A DNA stretch of 64,000 bases from Deinococcus sp. Leaf326 (lineage in GTDB: Bacteria > Deinococcota > Deinococci > Deinococcales > Deinococcaceae), in contig NZ_LMOM01000013.1 of the NCBI RefSeq assembly GCF_001424185.1, positions 1 through 64,000 of the forward strand. Reading direction: 5' to 3'. The position numbers and the translations under genes are program-made. The notes beneath the pieces are model-generated. The model did no database searches and had not been told where the DNA came from. It saw nothing but the letters and a program-made list of their open reading frames with translations. Shown here in pieces: positions 37,255-49,557 of the stretch; position 1 is the first letter of the stretch, and each line of letters begins with the position of its first letter.

Positions 37255-37457
37255 CCGTCCTCGGGAAAGGGCAATGTCCACCACACGCAGGATGCCGAGC
37301 CCCACGGGGCCGCCCCGCCAGAAGGACGCGGAGCTGGTTCTGGTCCACCTTGAGGAGCAATGTGGCCGCCCACTCCAGAGTCCCGGCCGGCGAGACGAGA
37401 GTCATTTTTCTTTGCTGTCCTCTCGACAGCCCGCCCGGCTCCTCATGAGTAGTGCCT

Positions 37458-37463
37458 TACGCT
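37458..37463 (+). promoter_or_regulatory. -10 box TACGCT for gnd
   Basis: TACGCT ends 7 nt before the ATG at 37471. Confidence 0.45.
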
Positions 37464-37470
37464 GACCGCC

Positions 37471-38961
37471 ATGACGCAGACCGTGGCCGACCCTGTCCCG
37501 ACCCTCACTCCTGTAGCCGATATCGGCGTGATCGGGCTGGCGGTCATGGGCGAGAACTTGATCCTGAACATGGCGAGCCGGGGCTTTACGGTCGCGGCCT
37601 TCAACCGCACGGTGAGCCGCGTGACTGGCTTCACGGCAGGCCGGGCCAGCGGCAAGACCGTCGTGGGGGCCGAGTCGCTGGAGGGTTTCGTGGGGCTCCT
37701 CAAGCGGCCGCGCAAGGTCATGCTGATGGTCAAGGCGGGCGCGCCGGTCGACGAATTCATCGCGCACCTGCGGCCCCTGCTGGAGCCGGGCGACATCATC
37801 ATCGACGGGGGCAACAGCCACCCGGCCGACTCGACGCGCCGCACGCGTGAGCTGGACAAGGACGGGCTGCTGTTCGTCGGTACCGGAGTCAGTGGCGGCG
37901 AGGAAGGCGCCCTGACCGGTCCCAGTATCATGCCCGGCGGCAACCCGGCGGCGTGGGAGGCGGTGCGCCCCATCTTTCAGGGCATCGCGGCGCGCGTCGC
38001 AGACGGCACGCCCTGCTGCGACTGGGTGGGGCCGGAGGGCGCCGGGCATTTCGTGAAGATGGTGCACAACGGCATCGAGTACGCCGACATGCAGATGATC
38101 GCCGAGAGCTACCACCTCCTGCGCGCTCAGGGTGGCCTGAGCGCGCAGGAGACGGCGCAGGTCTTCGCCGAGTGGAACCGGGGCGAGCTGAACTCGTACC
38201 TCATCGAGATCACGGCCGACATCCTGACCAAGACCGACGACCGGACCGGCGAGCCGTTGGTGGACCAGATTCTGGACGCCGCGGGCCAGAAGGGCACCGG
38301 CAAGTGGACCAGCGTGGCCGCCCTGGACGCCGGCAGTCCCGCCGCGACGATCACCGAGGCGGTGTACGCCCGCGCCATGAGCGCCCTGAAGGAAGAACGG
38401 GTGGCCGCGAGCGCCGAGCTGCGCGGTCCGGCCGCCGTGCCCGTCCCTGACCGCGTGGCCTTCGTGGAGGAGGTGCGCCGGGCGCTGTACGCCTCCAAGA
38501 TCGCGGCGTATGCCCAGGGCTTCCAGCTTCTGCGGCTCGCGGCGGCCGACGCCGGCTGGACGCTGGACTTCGGGGCCATCGCCATGATGTGGCGCGGCGG
38601 GTGCATCATCCGGGCACAGTTCCTCGACCGCATCAAGGAGGCCTATGCCGCCGACCCCGCGTTGCCCAACCTGCTGCTCGCGCCCTACTTCCGCGAGGCG
38701 GTGGGCGAGCACCAGGAGGCGTGGCGCCGGGTTGTCGCGTCGGCGGCCCTGGGCGGCGTGCCGGTGCCGGCCTTCGCCAGCGCCCTGGCCTACTATGACG
38801 GCTACCGCACGGCCCGCCTCCCCGCCAACCTCATCCAGGCGCAGCGCGACTACTTCGGCGCGCATACCTATGAGCGGGTGGACGGCCCGCGCGGCGAGTT
38901 CCACCACACCAACTGGACCGGGCGCGGCGGCGATACGGCCAGCACGACCTACAACGCCTGA
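37471..38961 (+). CDS. gnd: 6-phosphogluconate dehydrogenase (decarboxylating)
   Basis: This 496-residue enzyme oxidises 6-phosphogluconate to ribulose 5-phosphate with NADP+, the third step of the oxidative pentose phosphate pathway. The dinucleotide site is IGVIGLAVMGENL, the substrate loop is GTGVSGGEEGA, and the active-site GAGHFVKMVHNGIEY contains the catalytic Lys. Glu follows in AESYHLL. The length is the long form (about 470-490). It is monocistronic, and it starts behind a -10 box. Confidence 0.96.
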   Translation: MTQTVADPVPTLTPVADIGVIGLAVMGENLILNMASRGFTVAAFNRTVSRVTGFTAGRASGKTVVGAESLEGFVGLLKRPRKVMLMVKAGAPVDEFIAHLRPLLEPGDIIIDGGNSHPADSTRRTRELDKDGLLFVGTGVSGGEEGALTGPSIMPGGNPAAWEAVRPIFQGIAARVADGTPCCDWVGPEGAGHFVKMVHNGIEYADMQMIAESYHLLRAQGGLSAQETAQVFAEWNRGELNSYLIEITADILTKTDDRTGEPLVDQILDAAGQKGTGKWTSVAALDAGSPAATITEAVYARAMSALKEERVAASAELRGPAAVPVPDRVAFVEEVRRALYASKIAAYAQGFQLLRLAAADAGWTLDFGAIAMMWRGGCIIRAQFLDRIKEAYAADPALPNLLLAPYFREAVGEHQEAWRRVVASAALGGVPVPAFASALAYYDGYRTARLPANLIQAQRDYFGAHTYERVDGPRGEFHHTNWTGRGGDTASTTYNA

Positions 38962-39049
38962 GCAGCTGCGTGCTGGGGCGGCGGTGACGCGGTCCGCTGC
39001 CCTGCCTGGCCCTTCCGCTCAATGGGCCGCCGCCGATCTTTCTCAAGGG

Positions 39050-39071
39050 CGTCCCTTCTGCCCAAGAAGCG
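39050..39071 (+). repeat. Copy A of a small dispersed intergenic repeat
   Basis: This 22-nt element, core TTCTGCCCAAGA, occurs again at 47694-47715 with 19 of 22 bases identical. With five upstream bases it also matches 47748-47767. Confidence 0.5.
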
Positions 39072-39154
39072 CCGGCCGGGTAGAGAATGTCGCCGCAAAA
39101 GTGCAGAGATTCCGGCGCCTTCCCAGGAACTCGTCATTCCCGCTGCGACTTCCC

Positions 39155-39160
39155 TAGACT
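39155..39160 (+). promoter_or_regulatory. -10 box TAGACT for the cupin-alaX operon
   Basis: TAGACT ends 6 nt before the ATG at 39167. Confidence 0.5.
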
Positions 39161-39166
39161 GGCGCC

Positions 39167-39565
39167 ATGACCGTGCCGGAGCCGCTCAATCTCGCCGCCG
39201 CCTTTGCCGGCTTCACCGAAACCTACGCGCCGCGCGTCGCGGCCGAACTCAATGGGCAGATGGTCAAGCTCGCCCGAATTCAGGGCCGTTTCGTGATGCA
39301 CGCGCACGAGGGCGAAGACGAACTGTTTCTCGTGCAGCGCGGCGAACTCCTGATGCACTTCGAGGACGGCCCGACCCGCACCGTGCGCGAGGGCGAGCTG
39401 CTGGTGGTGCCGCGCGGCGTGCGCCACTGCCCCGACGCCGCCGAGGAGTGCTGGGTGCTGCTGTTCGAGCCGGCAACGACCGTGAACACCGGCGACGTGG
39501 GCGGCGAGCGGACCCGCGATGCTGTCCCTCTGACAGACACCGCACCTCTGGACGAGCGCGCATGA
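39167..39565 (+). CDS. Cupin domain protein
   Basis: The 132-residue single cupin has metal ligands in HAHEGEDELFLV (motif 1, His-x-His with Glu) and RGVRHCP (motif 2 His). The role is unknown; such small cupins include isomerases and dioxygenases. It starts at a leaderless ATG. Its stop overlaps the start of the alanyl-tRNA editing gene (ATGA), so the pair is co-translated. Confidence 0.88.
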   Translation: MTVPEPLNLAAAFAGFTETYAPRVAAELNGQMVKLARIQGRFVMHAHEGEDELFLVQRGELLMHFEDGPTRTVREGELLVVPRGVRHCPDAAEECWVLLFEPATTVNTGDVGGERTRDAVPLTDTAPLDERA

Positions 39566-40770
39566 CCGTGGCCCTGTACCACCGGCCGGGCCAGGACGGG
39601 CAGGCCCTGACCTTCACCGCCGAGGTGCGGGCAGTGGGGGAGAGTGGGGGCACGCCCGAGGTCATGCTCGACCGTACGGCCTTCTACCCCGAGGGCGGCG
39701 GCCAGAGCGGCGACGCGGGGCGGCTGGTGTGGGCGGGCGGCGAGGCGGCCGTCGAGGACACCCGTAAGGACAAGGCCAGCAGCGAGGTGTGGCACCGCCT
39801 CGCGCCCGGCGCGGCCCTGCCCCTGCCCGGCACGACCGTGGGCGGTGAGGTGGACGCCGCGCGGCGTGCCCGCCACATGCAGCGCCACAGCGGCGAGCAC
39901 CTGCTGGCCCAGGCCTTCGCGCGGGTGAACCCCGCCTTCGAGGTGGCAGCTGTGAGCATGACCGGCCCCGAGTGTCACCTCGACCTGCGCGGCGACCCAA
40001 CCGAGGCTGACGTGCGCGCCGCCGAGGCTCTGCTGCGCGTGACCCTGGGCCGGGACGACCTGACGCTGGAGACGCCTGTCGTGGACGAGGCCGACTTGGA
40101 CCGCTACCCGCTGCGCCGCGAGACCAAGGTGCGCGGGCAGGTGCGGCTGGTGATCTTCCGGGACGCGGCGGGCGACTTCTTCGACGTGAGCGCCTGCGGG
40201 GGAACCCATGTGCCGCGCGCGGCGCAGGTCGCCCCGGTCGCCGTGCTGCGCACCGAACGCATCAAGAGTGGCCTGACCCGCGTGACCTTCATGGCGGGCG
40301 AGGAGGCGGCCGAGTACCTGAGCGGCGTGTACCGGGGGACGCGCGCGCTGGCCCAGAGCCTCAGTGTGCCGGTCGACCGGGTGGGTGAGCGGGTCGGCGC
40401 CCTGGGAGCCGAGCTGCTCACCCTGCGCGCCGAGGCCGAGAGCCTGCGGGCCGCGCTCGCCGGGGCGCTGGTGGCGGCCCAGCCCGCCGAGACGCTGGGC
40501 ACACTGAGTGTGCGCGCCCTGACGCTCCCCGACGCCGCGCTGCTCGCTCCCGCGCTCGCGGCGGTTCCGGCCGGCGAGGTGCTGCTGGTCCTGGCGCCGG
40601 GCGGGCGCTGCGGCGTCGCCTCGGCCACTCCGGCGGTGCGGGCGGGTGAGGTGCTGCGCGCGGCCCTGGCCGTGACAGGCGGCCGGGGCGGCGGCCGCGC
40701 CGAACTGGCCCAGGGGAGCACTGAGGCGCCCGAGGCGTTTTTTGGCGCGGTGCGGGACGCCCTGGCCTGA
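39562..40770 (+). CDS. AlaX-type alanyl-tRNA editing hydrolase
   Basis: The 402-residue protein resembles the editing half of alanyl-tRNA synthetase. The zinc motif is HSGEH (His109, His113) plus CGGTH (Cys212, His216). The C-terminal half carries a DHHA1-like [13 protein letters not shown]. It would hydrolyse Ser-tRNA(Ala) or Gly-tRNA(Ala). The N-terminal beta-barrel has the expected DRTAFYPEGGGQ. The length fits AlaX-L forms. It is translationally coupled to the cupin gene. Confidence 0.92.
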   Translation: MTVALYHRPGQDGQALTFTAEVRAVGESGGTPEVMLDRTAFYPEGGGQSGDAGRLVWAGGEAAVEDTRKDKASSEVWHRLAPGAALPLPGTTVGGEVDAARRARHMQRHSGEHLLAQAFARVNPAFEVAAVSMTGPECHLDLRGDPTEADVRAAEALLRVTLGRDDLTLETPVVDEADLDRYPLRRETKVRGQVRLVIFRDAAGDFFDVSACGGTHVPRAAQVAPVAVLRTERIKSGLTRVTFMAGEEAAEYLSGVYRGTRALAQSLSVPVDRVGERVGALGAELLTLRAEAESLRAALAGALVAAQPAETLGTLSVRALTLPDAALLAPALAAVPAGEVLLVLAPGGRCGVASATPAVRAGEVLRAALAVTGGRGGGRAELAQGSTEAPEAFFGAVRDALA

Positions 40771-40814
40771 AGGGTGCGAGCTGCTCGCGGCTGTCCGGGA
40801 AAGCAGGCCGCCCA

Positions 40815-40832
40815 GGTGAAGGCGTCTTCACC
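40815..40832. promoter_or_regulatory. Palindrome GGTGAAG-GCGT-CTTCACC, candidate operator
   Basis: Perfect 7-bp arms with a 4-nt centre lie 20 bp before the TACACT -10 box. The site would overlap the -35 region of the 5'-nucleotidase promoter. Confidence 0.4.
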
Positions 40833-40851
40833 GTCGCCTGACAAATCTGTC

Positions 40852-40857
40852 TACACT
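40852..40857 (+). promoter_or_regulatory. -10 box TACACT for the 5'-nucleotidase gene
   Basis: TACACT ends 9 nt before the ATG at 40867. Confidence 0.45.
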
Positions 40858-40866
40858 GAGACGCAC

Positions 40867-42579
40867 ATGAAGAACAACGTTGCATATGTGGGGCTTGCGC
40901 TGGTTCTCGGTGGCTGCTCGGCGAACATCGGAGACCTGACCCTCGTTCCCCCGACCCCTGTCTACCAGAACGTCACCGTGATCGGCGTCAATGACTTCCA
41001 CGGCAACCTGCTGCCGACGAGCTTCCGGGTGCCCGACCCCGCCGACCGCACCAAGACCCTGACGGTGCAGGCCGGCGGCATCGAGACCATCGGCGGCATC
41101 CTGGACACGGCGCGCAAGGAAAACCCCAACACTGTGTTCGTGGGCGTGGGCGACATGACCGGTGCCAGTCCCCTGATCAGCGCCCTGCTGCGCGACGAGC
41201 CGACCGTGGACGCCCTGAGCCAGCTTGGCATGGCCGTGAACGTGGTGGGCAACCACGAGTTCGACAACGGTCTCAAGGAACTCCAGCGCTTCCAGAAGGG
41301 CGGCTGCGACAGCAACGCGCCCGAGCGGGCCTGCAAGTTCGAGAACACCTTCCCCGGCGCGGGCTACTCCTACATCGCCGCGAACGTCATCGACACGGCG
41401 ACGGGCAAGCCGGTGTTCCCCGCCTACAAGATGGTCACGGTGGGCACGGCCAAGATCGCTTTCGTGGGCGCGGTCCTCAAGGACACCCCGACCGTCGTGA
41501 CCCCGACCGGCGTGGCGGGCCTGAGCTTCGAGGACGAGGTCGCCAGCATCAACAAGGTCATGCCTGAGATCAAGGCGCAGAGTCCCGACGCCATTATCGC
41601 GCTCGTGCATCAGGGCGGGTCCAGCACCGACGCCTTCGACGTGGTGAACTGCAAGACCCTGAGCGGCGACATCGTCAAGATCGCCCAGGGCCTCGACGCC
41701 TCCATCGGCGCGGTCATGACCGGTCATACCCACCGGGGCTACAACTGCCAGATTCCCGGCCCCGACGGCAAGGACCGCACCGTGATCCAGGGCGACTCCT
41801 ACGGCCACCTGCTCCAGCGCCTCGACCTGCGCGTGGACATCGCCAACCACCGCCTGGAGAGCCTGAAGGCCAGCAACGTGGTCGTGGACGCCGCGACCCT
41901 GCCCAAGAACGCCGCGATGACCACCCTGGTGAACAAGGCCAAAACCATCACCGATCCGCTCGGCAAGCAGGTCGTGGCCACGCTGGGCGTCGAGCAGATC
42001 ACCCGCACGGCCAACTCGGCCGGCGAGAGCGTGCTGGGCGACGTGATCGCCGATTCCCAGCTCGCCGCCGCGTCCTCGGCCGCCAAGGGCAGCGCCGTCA
42101 TCGCGTTCATGAATCCCGGCGGCATCCGCGCCGACCTGCCGGTCAGCGTGCCCAACCCGGGCAAGACCGTGACCTACGGCGACGTGTTCACGGTGCAGCC
42201 CTTCGGCAACATCATGCAGGTCATCACCCTGACCGGCGCGCAGATCAAGGCCGCCCTGGAGCAGCAGTTCGACAACCCTGCCACTGGCCAGAACCGCATT
42301 CTCCAGGTCAGCCAGGGCTTCACCTACACCTGGGACAACGCTGCCGCCAAGGGCAGCAAGGTCAGCAACGTCCGCCTGAACGGCGTGGCCCTCGACCCGG
42401 CCGCCAGCTACCGCGTCACCCTGAACAACTTCCTCGCCGACGGCGGCGACGGCTTCACGGCCTTCGCCCAGGGTACGAACCGCACCGGCGGCGACGTGGA
42501 CCTCGACGCCTTCCAGAACTACCTCAAGGCCAACACCGTCACCCCTGGCCCGGCCAACCGCATCACCCGCCTGAACTGA
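40867..42579 (+). CDS. Lipoprotein 5'-nucleotidase (UshA/2',3'-cyclic phosphodiesterase family)
   Basis: The 570-residue protein starts MKNNVAYVGLALVLGGC, a lipoprotein signal with lipobox LGGC. The metallophosphatase domain has IGVNDFHGNLLP, GNHEFDNG and GHTHRGYNC (two-metal site). The C-terminal substrate domain shows NPGGIRADLP and YGDVFTVQPFGN. It would release phosphate from extracellular nucleotides. The chosen ATG is just after a -10 box; the longer frame is unsupported. Confidence 0.93.
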   Translation: MKNNVAYVGLALVLGGCSANIGDLTLVPPTPVYQNVTVIGVNDFHGNLLPTSFRVPDPADRTKTLTVQAGGIETIGGILDTARKENPNTVFVGVGDMTGASPLISALLRDEPTVDALSQLGMAVNVVGNHEFDNGLKELQRFQKGGCDSNAPERACKFENTFPGAGYSYIAANVIDTATGKPVFPAYKMVTVGTAKIAFVGAVLKDTPTVVTPTGVAGLSFEDEVASINKVMPEIKAQSPDAIIALVHQGGSSTDAFDVVNCKTLSGDIVKIAQGLDASIGAVMTGHTHRGYNCQIPGPDGKDRTVIQGDSYGHLLQRLDLRVDIANHRLESLKASNVVVDAATLPKNAAMTTLVNKAKTITDPLGKQVVATLGVEQITRTANSAGESVLGDVIADSQLAAASSAAKGSAVIAFMNPGGIRADLPVSVPNPGKTVTYGDVFTVQPFGNIMQVITLTGAQIKAALEQQFDNPATGQNRILQVSQGFTYTWDNAAAKGSKVSNVRLNGVALDPAASYRVTLNNFLADGGDGFTAFAQGTNRTGGDVDLDAFQNYLKANTVTPGPANRITRLN

Positions 42580-42604
42580 TTCTGACCTGAGCGGCTGACG
42601 TGGC

Positions 42605-42630
42605 GACCGGATCCTGCGAGGGGTCCGGTC
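42605..42630 (+). terminator. Weak hairpin after the 5'-nucleotidase gene
   Basis: GACCGGA and TCCGGTC pair around 12 nt, without a T-run. The rest of the 293-bp gap to glgP shows no other element apart from the glgP promoter. Confidence 0.4.
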
Positions 42631-42853
42631 GTCCTGATGCGGCGGCAACGGCTCCGGTGTGACGCGGCAGGCTGGGTCGGGGCTGCGGTGGGACTCGTGG
42701 CGGCCCGAACCTCCCCTCGCCGGAACAGCGCGGCGGGGGGCCGGTTACAGGCGAGTATCTCACCCGTGGCAGTGCGGGCACCAGCCCCCCGCGCAGGTTC
42801 CCGGATTTCGCGTTCTACACGTCTTTACTGCCCGCCCGCGACCCCAGGTGACG

Positions 42854-45389
<2,536 letters not shown>

Positions 45390-45417
45390 GCCGCCAGAAA
45401 GAACGTTGATGGGGGGA

Positions 45418-45439
45418 CCGCTGACCGTTGCGTCAGCGG
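45418..45439 (+). terminator. Terminator of glgP
   Basis: CCGCTGAC and GTCAGCGG form an 8-bp stem with a 6-nt loop, followed by CCTCCTCCGCTTATTT. Confidence 0.6.
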
Positions 45440-45613
45440 CCTCCTCCGCTTATTTCGGTGCTCTCCTGTTCAGGCTAACCTTTCACGGGCTTGGGGCCTC
45501 ATCCATTCGGTGCAAAAGGTGTAGCTCGGAGGAGGGGTAGAGGTGGCTGGGAGCGGGGTCGCCCCGTTGCCCGCCGCCCGGCCGCCGGACGCGCCGCGCA
45601 TAATGGCTCCCCG

Positions 45614-46492
45614 ATGCCTTCGCCACGCCTATCCCTACCGCCCCTGCCGTCGCTCGTCCTCGCGATGCTCAGCATTCAGGGGGGCGCGGCCTTCGCCAAA
45701 TCGCTGTTTCCGGCCCTCGGACCCGCCGGCACCACGGCGCTGCGGGTGGGGCTGGCGGCGGCGCTGCTGTTCGCCGTGTTCCGGCCCTCCCTGCGCAGCC
45801 TGACTCGCGCCGACTGGGCGGCCATCGTGCCCTACGGCGCGGCCCTGGGCCTGATGAACCTGACCTTTTACGCCTCGCTGAAGTACCTGCCGCTGGGCCT
45901 GGCCGTCACCTTCGAGTTCGTGGGACCGCTGGTGCTGTCGCTGGTCCTCTCGCGGCGGGCCCTGGATTTCGTGTGGGTGGCGCTCGCGGCCCTGGGTATC
46001 GTCCTCATCGCGCCTCACGGGGGCGAGGGCAGTCTCAGCCTGCCGGGCGTCGCCCTGGCGCTGGGTGCCGGGGCGCTGTGGGCCGGGTACATCGTGGTGG
46101 GGGGCGCGGTCGCGCGGCGCGTGCCCGGCACGACCGGCGTGGTCGCGGGCATGATCGTGGCCGCCGCCGTCGCCCTGCCCTTCGGCGCGGTGCAGGGGGG
46201 ACAGGGGCTGCTGGCGCACCCGCAACTCCTGCTGGCGGGGCTGGCGGTCGCGGTGCTCTCCAGCGCCCTGCCCTACACGCTGGAGATGCGGGCGCTGCGG
46301 ACCATTCCGACCCGGGTCTTCGGCGTCCTGATGAGTCTGGAACCGGCCCTCGCCGCTCTGAGCGGCCTGCTGTTCCTGGGCGAGCGCCTGACCTCCCTGC
46401 AGGTTGCCGCGCTGCTGTGCGTGGTGGTGGCGAGCGCGGGCATCAGCCTGACGGGCAGGTCAGCCCACGCGGAGCCGGGGCCGGTGGGCTGA
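45614..46492 (+). CDS. EamA/RhtA-type exporter
   Basis: The 292-residue protein has ten predicted helices in two EamA halves. It is closest in layout to RhtA, the threonine/homoserine exporter: SALPYTLEMRALRTIPTRVFG and SLEPALAALSGLLFLGE are RhtA hallmarks. The ATG follows CATAAT by 9 nt; the N-terminal extension of the longer frame is Arg/Gly-rich and not membrane-like. It lies just before proB but has a separate promoter. Confidence 0.9.
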   Translation: MPSPRLSLPPLPSLVLAMLSIQGGAAFAKSLFPALGPAGTTALRVGLAAALLFAVFRPSLRSLTRADWAAIVPYGAALGLMNLTFYASLKYLPLGLAVTFEFVGPLVLSLVLSRRALDFVWVALAALGIVLIAPHGGEGSLSLPGVALALGAGALWAGYIVVGGAVARRVPGTTGVVAGMIVAAAVALPFGAVQGGQGLLAHPQLLLAGLAVAVLSSALPYTLEMRALRTIPTRVFGVLMSLEPALAALSGLLFLGERLTSLQVAALLCVVVASAGISLTGRSAHAEPGPVG

Positions 46493-46545
46493 GTGCGGCG
46501 GGGCGCCTGTCTGCGCCACCGGTGCGCCCCGGCCCGCCCTGGCCC

Positions 46546-46551
46546 TAGCAT
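46546..46551 (+). promoter_or_regulatory. -10 box TAGCAT for proB
   Basis: TAGCAT ends 9 nt before the ATG at 46561. Confidence 0.45.
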
Positions 46552-46560
46552 GGGCGCCAT

Positions 46561-47652
<1,092 letters not shown>

Positions 47653-47693
47653 GGTGAGGCCGGACGGGGGAGGCGGGCAGGCTTGCCCAGGCG

Positions 47694-47776
47694 AGTCCGT
47701 TCTGCCCAAGACGCGGGCAGGCGTCCTCTCCTGCGCAGCTGGACCAGTCAAGGGCGTCCGTTCTGCTGGGGACGCG
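47694..47776 (+). repeat. Copies B and C of a dispersed repeat before proA
   Basis: A 22-nt unit occurs at 47694-47715 and again, diverged, at 47755-47776 between proB and proA. The same unit is found upstream of the cupin gene (39050). Copy 47755-47776 can form the hairpin GCGTCC/GGACGC. Confidence 0.5.
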
Positions 47777-47846
47777 CTCAGGGCCCGGCATCGATCCGGG
47801 AGACGGCAGGTGTGGACAGCGCCGAAATTGGGGAAGGGACGCGCTC

Positions 47847-47852
47847 TAGACT
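47847..47852 (+). promoter_or_regulatory. -10 box TAGACT for proA
   Basis: TAGACT ends 6 nt before the ATG at 47859. Confidence 0.5.
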
Positions 47853-47858
47853 GGGGGC

Positions 47859-49142
47859 ATGACCGTGGCCGAACAGATCAGCATCCGGGAGATGGGCCGG
47901 CGGGCCAGACAGGCGGGACGCACCCTACGCTCGCTGCCCACCGCGCGCAAGGCGGAGGCCCTGCTCGCCATCGCCCGCGAGTTGCGCGCCCGCGAGGCCG
48001 AGATCCTGGCCGCGAACGCCCGTGACGTAGCGGCCGCCGAGGCCTCAGGCCTGCCCGCCCATATGGTGGACCGTCTGCGCCTGAACGCCGCGTCGCTGGT
48101 CGCCATCGCCGCCGATGTGGAGGCCGTCGCCGCGCTGCCCGACCCGGTGGGCGAACAGACCGAAACGCAGCGCCAGTCCAGCGGCATCGAGGTGTCGCGG
48201 CGGCGCGTGCCGCTGGGTGTGCTGGGCGTCATCTACGAGAGTCGCCCGAATGTGACGGTGGACGTGGCCGCCCTGGCCCTCATGAGCGGCAACGCGGCCA
48301 TCCTGCGCGGCGGCAAGGAGACGGTGCACAGCAATGCGGCGCTGGAGGACGCCATCCGCGCGGCGCTGGAGGCCCAGGACCTCCCGGCGGCCGCCGTGCA
48401 GGTCATCCGCGACCCGGCGCGCGAGCGGATGCTCGACCTGCTGCGCCTCGACGAGTACGTGGACGCGATCATTCCGCGTGGCGGAGCGGGGCTGCACCGC
48501 TTCTGCGTCGAGAACGCGACCGTGCCGGTCATCGTGGGGGGCATCGGCGTGGTGCACATCTACCTCGACGCGTCCTTTACCCACGACCCCGCCGACGTGG
48601 AGCGCGCCGCCGCCATCGTCCGCAATGCCAAGGTGCAGAAGCCCAGTGCGTGCAATGCCCTGGACACGCTGCTCATCGACCGCGCGGCGCTCCATTCGCT
48701 GCCCGGCGTGCTGCGGCCCCTGCTCGGGGACGGCGCGGAAGTGCGCGCCGACGCCGAGAGCCTCGGTGTGCTCCGGGCTGCTGGCCTCACCGCCGTGCCC
48801 GCCGCCAACACCGACTACGGCACCGAGTTCCTGGCCCTGGTCGCCAGCGTGAAGGTCGTGGCTGGACTGGACGAGGCGCTCGACTTCATCGCCGAGCGCG
48901 GCGGGCACACCGACGTGATCCTCACCCGCGACGCGGCGCAGGCCGAGCGCTTTGTGCAGGACGTGGACAGCGCCGCCGTGATGGTCAACGCCAGCCCCCG
49001 CTTCAACGACGGCGGGCAGCTGGGCCTGGGGGCCGAGGTTGCCATCAGCACCCAGAAATTGCACGCCCGGGGACCGATGGGCCTGCGCGAACTCACGACG
49101 ACCAAATGGGTAGTACGCGGCGAGGGTCAGGTCAGGGGATAG
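47859..49142 (+). CDS. proA: Gamma-glutamyl phosphate reductase
   Basis: This 427-residue aldehyde-dehydrogenase-fold enzyme reduces gamma-glutamyl phosphate to glutamate semialdehyde, step two of proline synthesis. It shows [29 protein letters not shown], and the catalytic Cys in [16 protein letters not shown]. The C-terminal [25 protein letters not shown] is the ProA hallmark. It ends next to an AT-richer island. Confidence 0.96.
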   Translation: MTVAEQISIREMGRRARQAGRTLRSLPTARKAEALLAIARELRAREAEILAANARDVAAAEASGLPAHMVDRLRLNAASLVAIAADVEAVAALPDPVGEQTETQRQSSGIEVSRRRVPLGVLGVIYESRPNVTVDVAALALMSGNAAILRGGKETVHSNAALEDAIRAALEAQDLPAAAVQVIRDPARERMLDLLRLDEYVDAIIPRGGAGLHRFCVENATVPVIVGGIGVVHIYLDASFTHDPADVERAAAIVRNAKVQKPSACNALDTLLIDRAALHSLPGVLRPLLGDGAEVRADAESLGVLRAAGLTAVPAANTDYGTEFLALVASVKVVAGLDEALDFIAERGGHTDVILTRDAAQAERFVQDVDSAAVMVNASPRFNDGGQLGLGAEVAISTQKLHARGPMGLRELTTTKWVVRGEGQVRG

Positions 49143-49159
49143 GCAGCAGGGAAGGCCGT

Positions 49160-49237
49160 CTATTCGAGGCCGAACATTTTTTTGCGCTTGGTTCGCCAGT
49201 AGACACTTCTTTCTTCGAGAAGCGGACTCATTTCCAT
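49160..49237 (-). CDS. 25-codon ORF in the AT-rich island
   Basis: ATG at 49237 has a good ribosome site (AGAGGTG) that overlaps the stop of the frameshifted gene upstream. It encodes MEMSPLLEERSVYWRTKRKK plus MFGLE. It is either a very small protein or the cut 5' end of a lost gene, since proA's stop lies 18 bp beyond. Function is unknown. Confidence 0.35.
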   Translation of the reverse strand: MEMSPLLEERSVYWRTKRKKMFGLE

Positions 49238-49240
49238 TAG

Positions 49241-49554
49241 TCACCTCTTTGTCAAATCGGTGTCGGCAGTTTCGTTATCCCTTTGGTCTAGTTTGTCTAT
49301 GAGGCATACGTCTACGCAATAACACACATAGTCGTCGCCTTCGGATATGAGATTTCCGATCAAGCTTTTAAACTCAATGTATTGAAATCTGGAGATCTGA
49401 CAGACTCTTCCCATACGTAATCTCCAAGTCGTGCCATGTCAAGACAAAATGGCATCTCGTCCTCATTGTCATTTCCCCAGTAGATGTCCCTGAAGTTGTC
49501 AAATTCAGGAAAGTTCTGGAGCACCTTGCCAAGAGCTGCGGCCCTGTCAACCAT
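49241..49554 (-). pseudogene. Frameshifted small acidic protein gene, immunity-like
   Basis: The 5' frame starts at ATG 49554, only 3 nt behind the ispH stop, and reads MVDRAAALGKVLQNFPEFDN, then IYWGNDNEDEMPFCLDMARL. After SPDF (about 49385) the frame ends in NTLSLKA. The other frame continues FQYIEFKSLIGNLISEGDDY and on to DKLDQRDNE before TGA at 49241. The joined product (about 104 residues) resembles small DUF7674-type proteins suspected to be immunity factors; I hold that family name loosely. One inserted base would restore it. Sixty-base counts here give 40-43% GC, far below the neighbours. Confidence 0.6.
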
Positions 49555-49557
49555 GCC

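Noticed and set aside
48045..49244. Minus-strand frame opposite proA beginning in the AT-rich island
   Set aside because: Its first 30 codons overlap the 25-codon ORF in another frame and the rest is antisense to proA; codon use does not fit.
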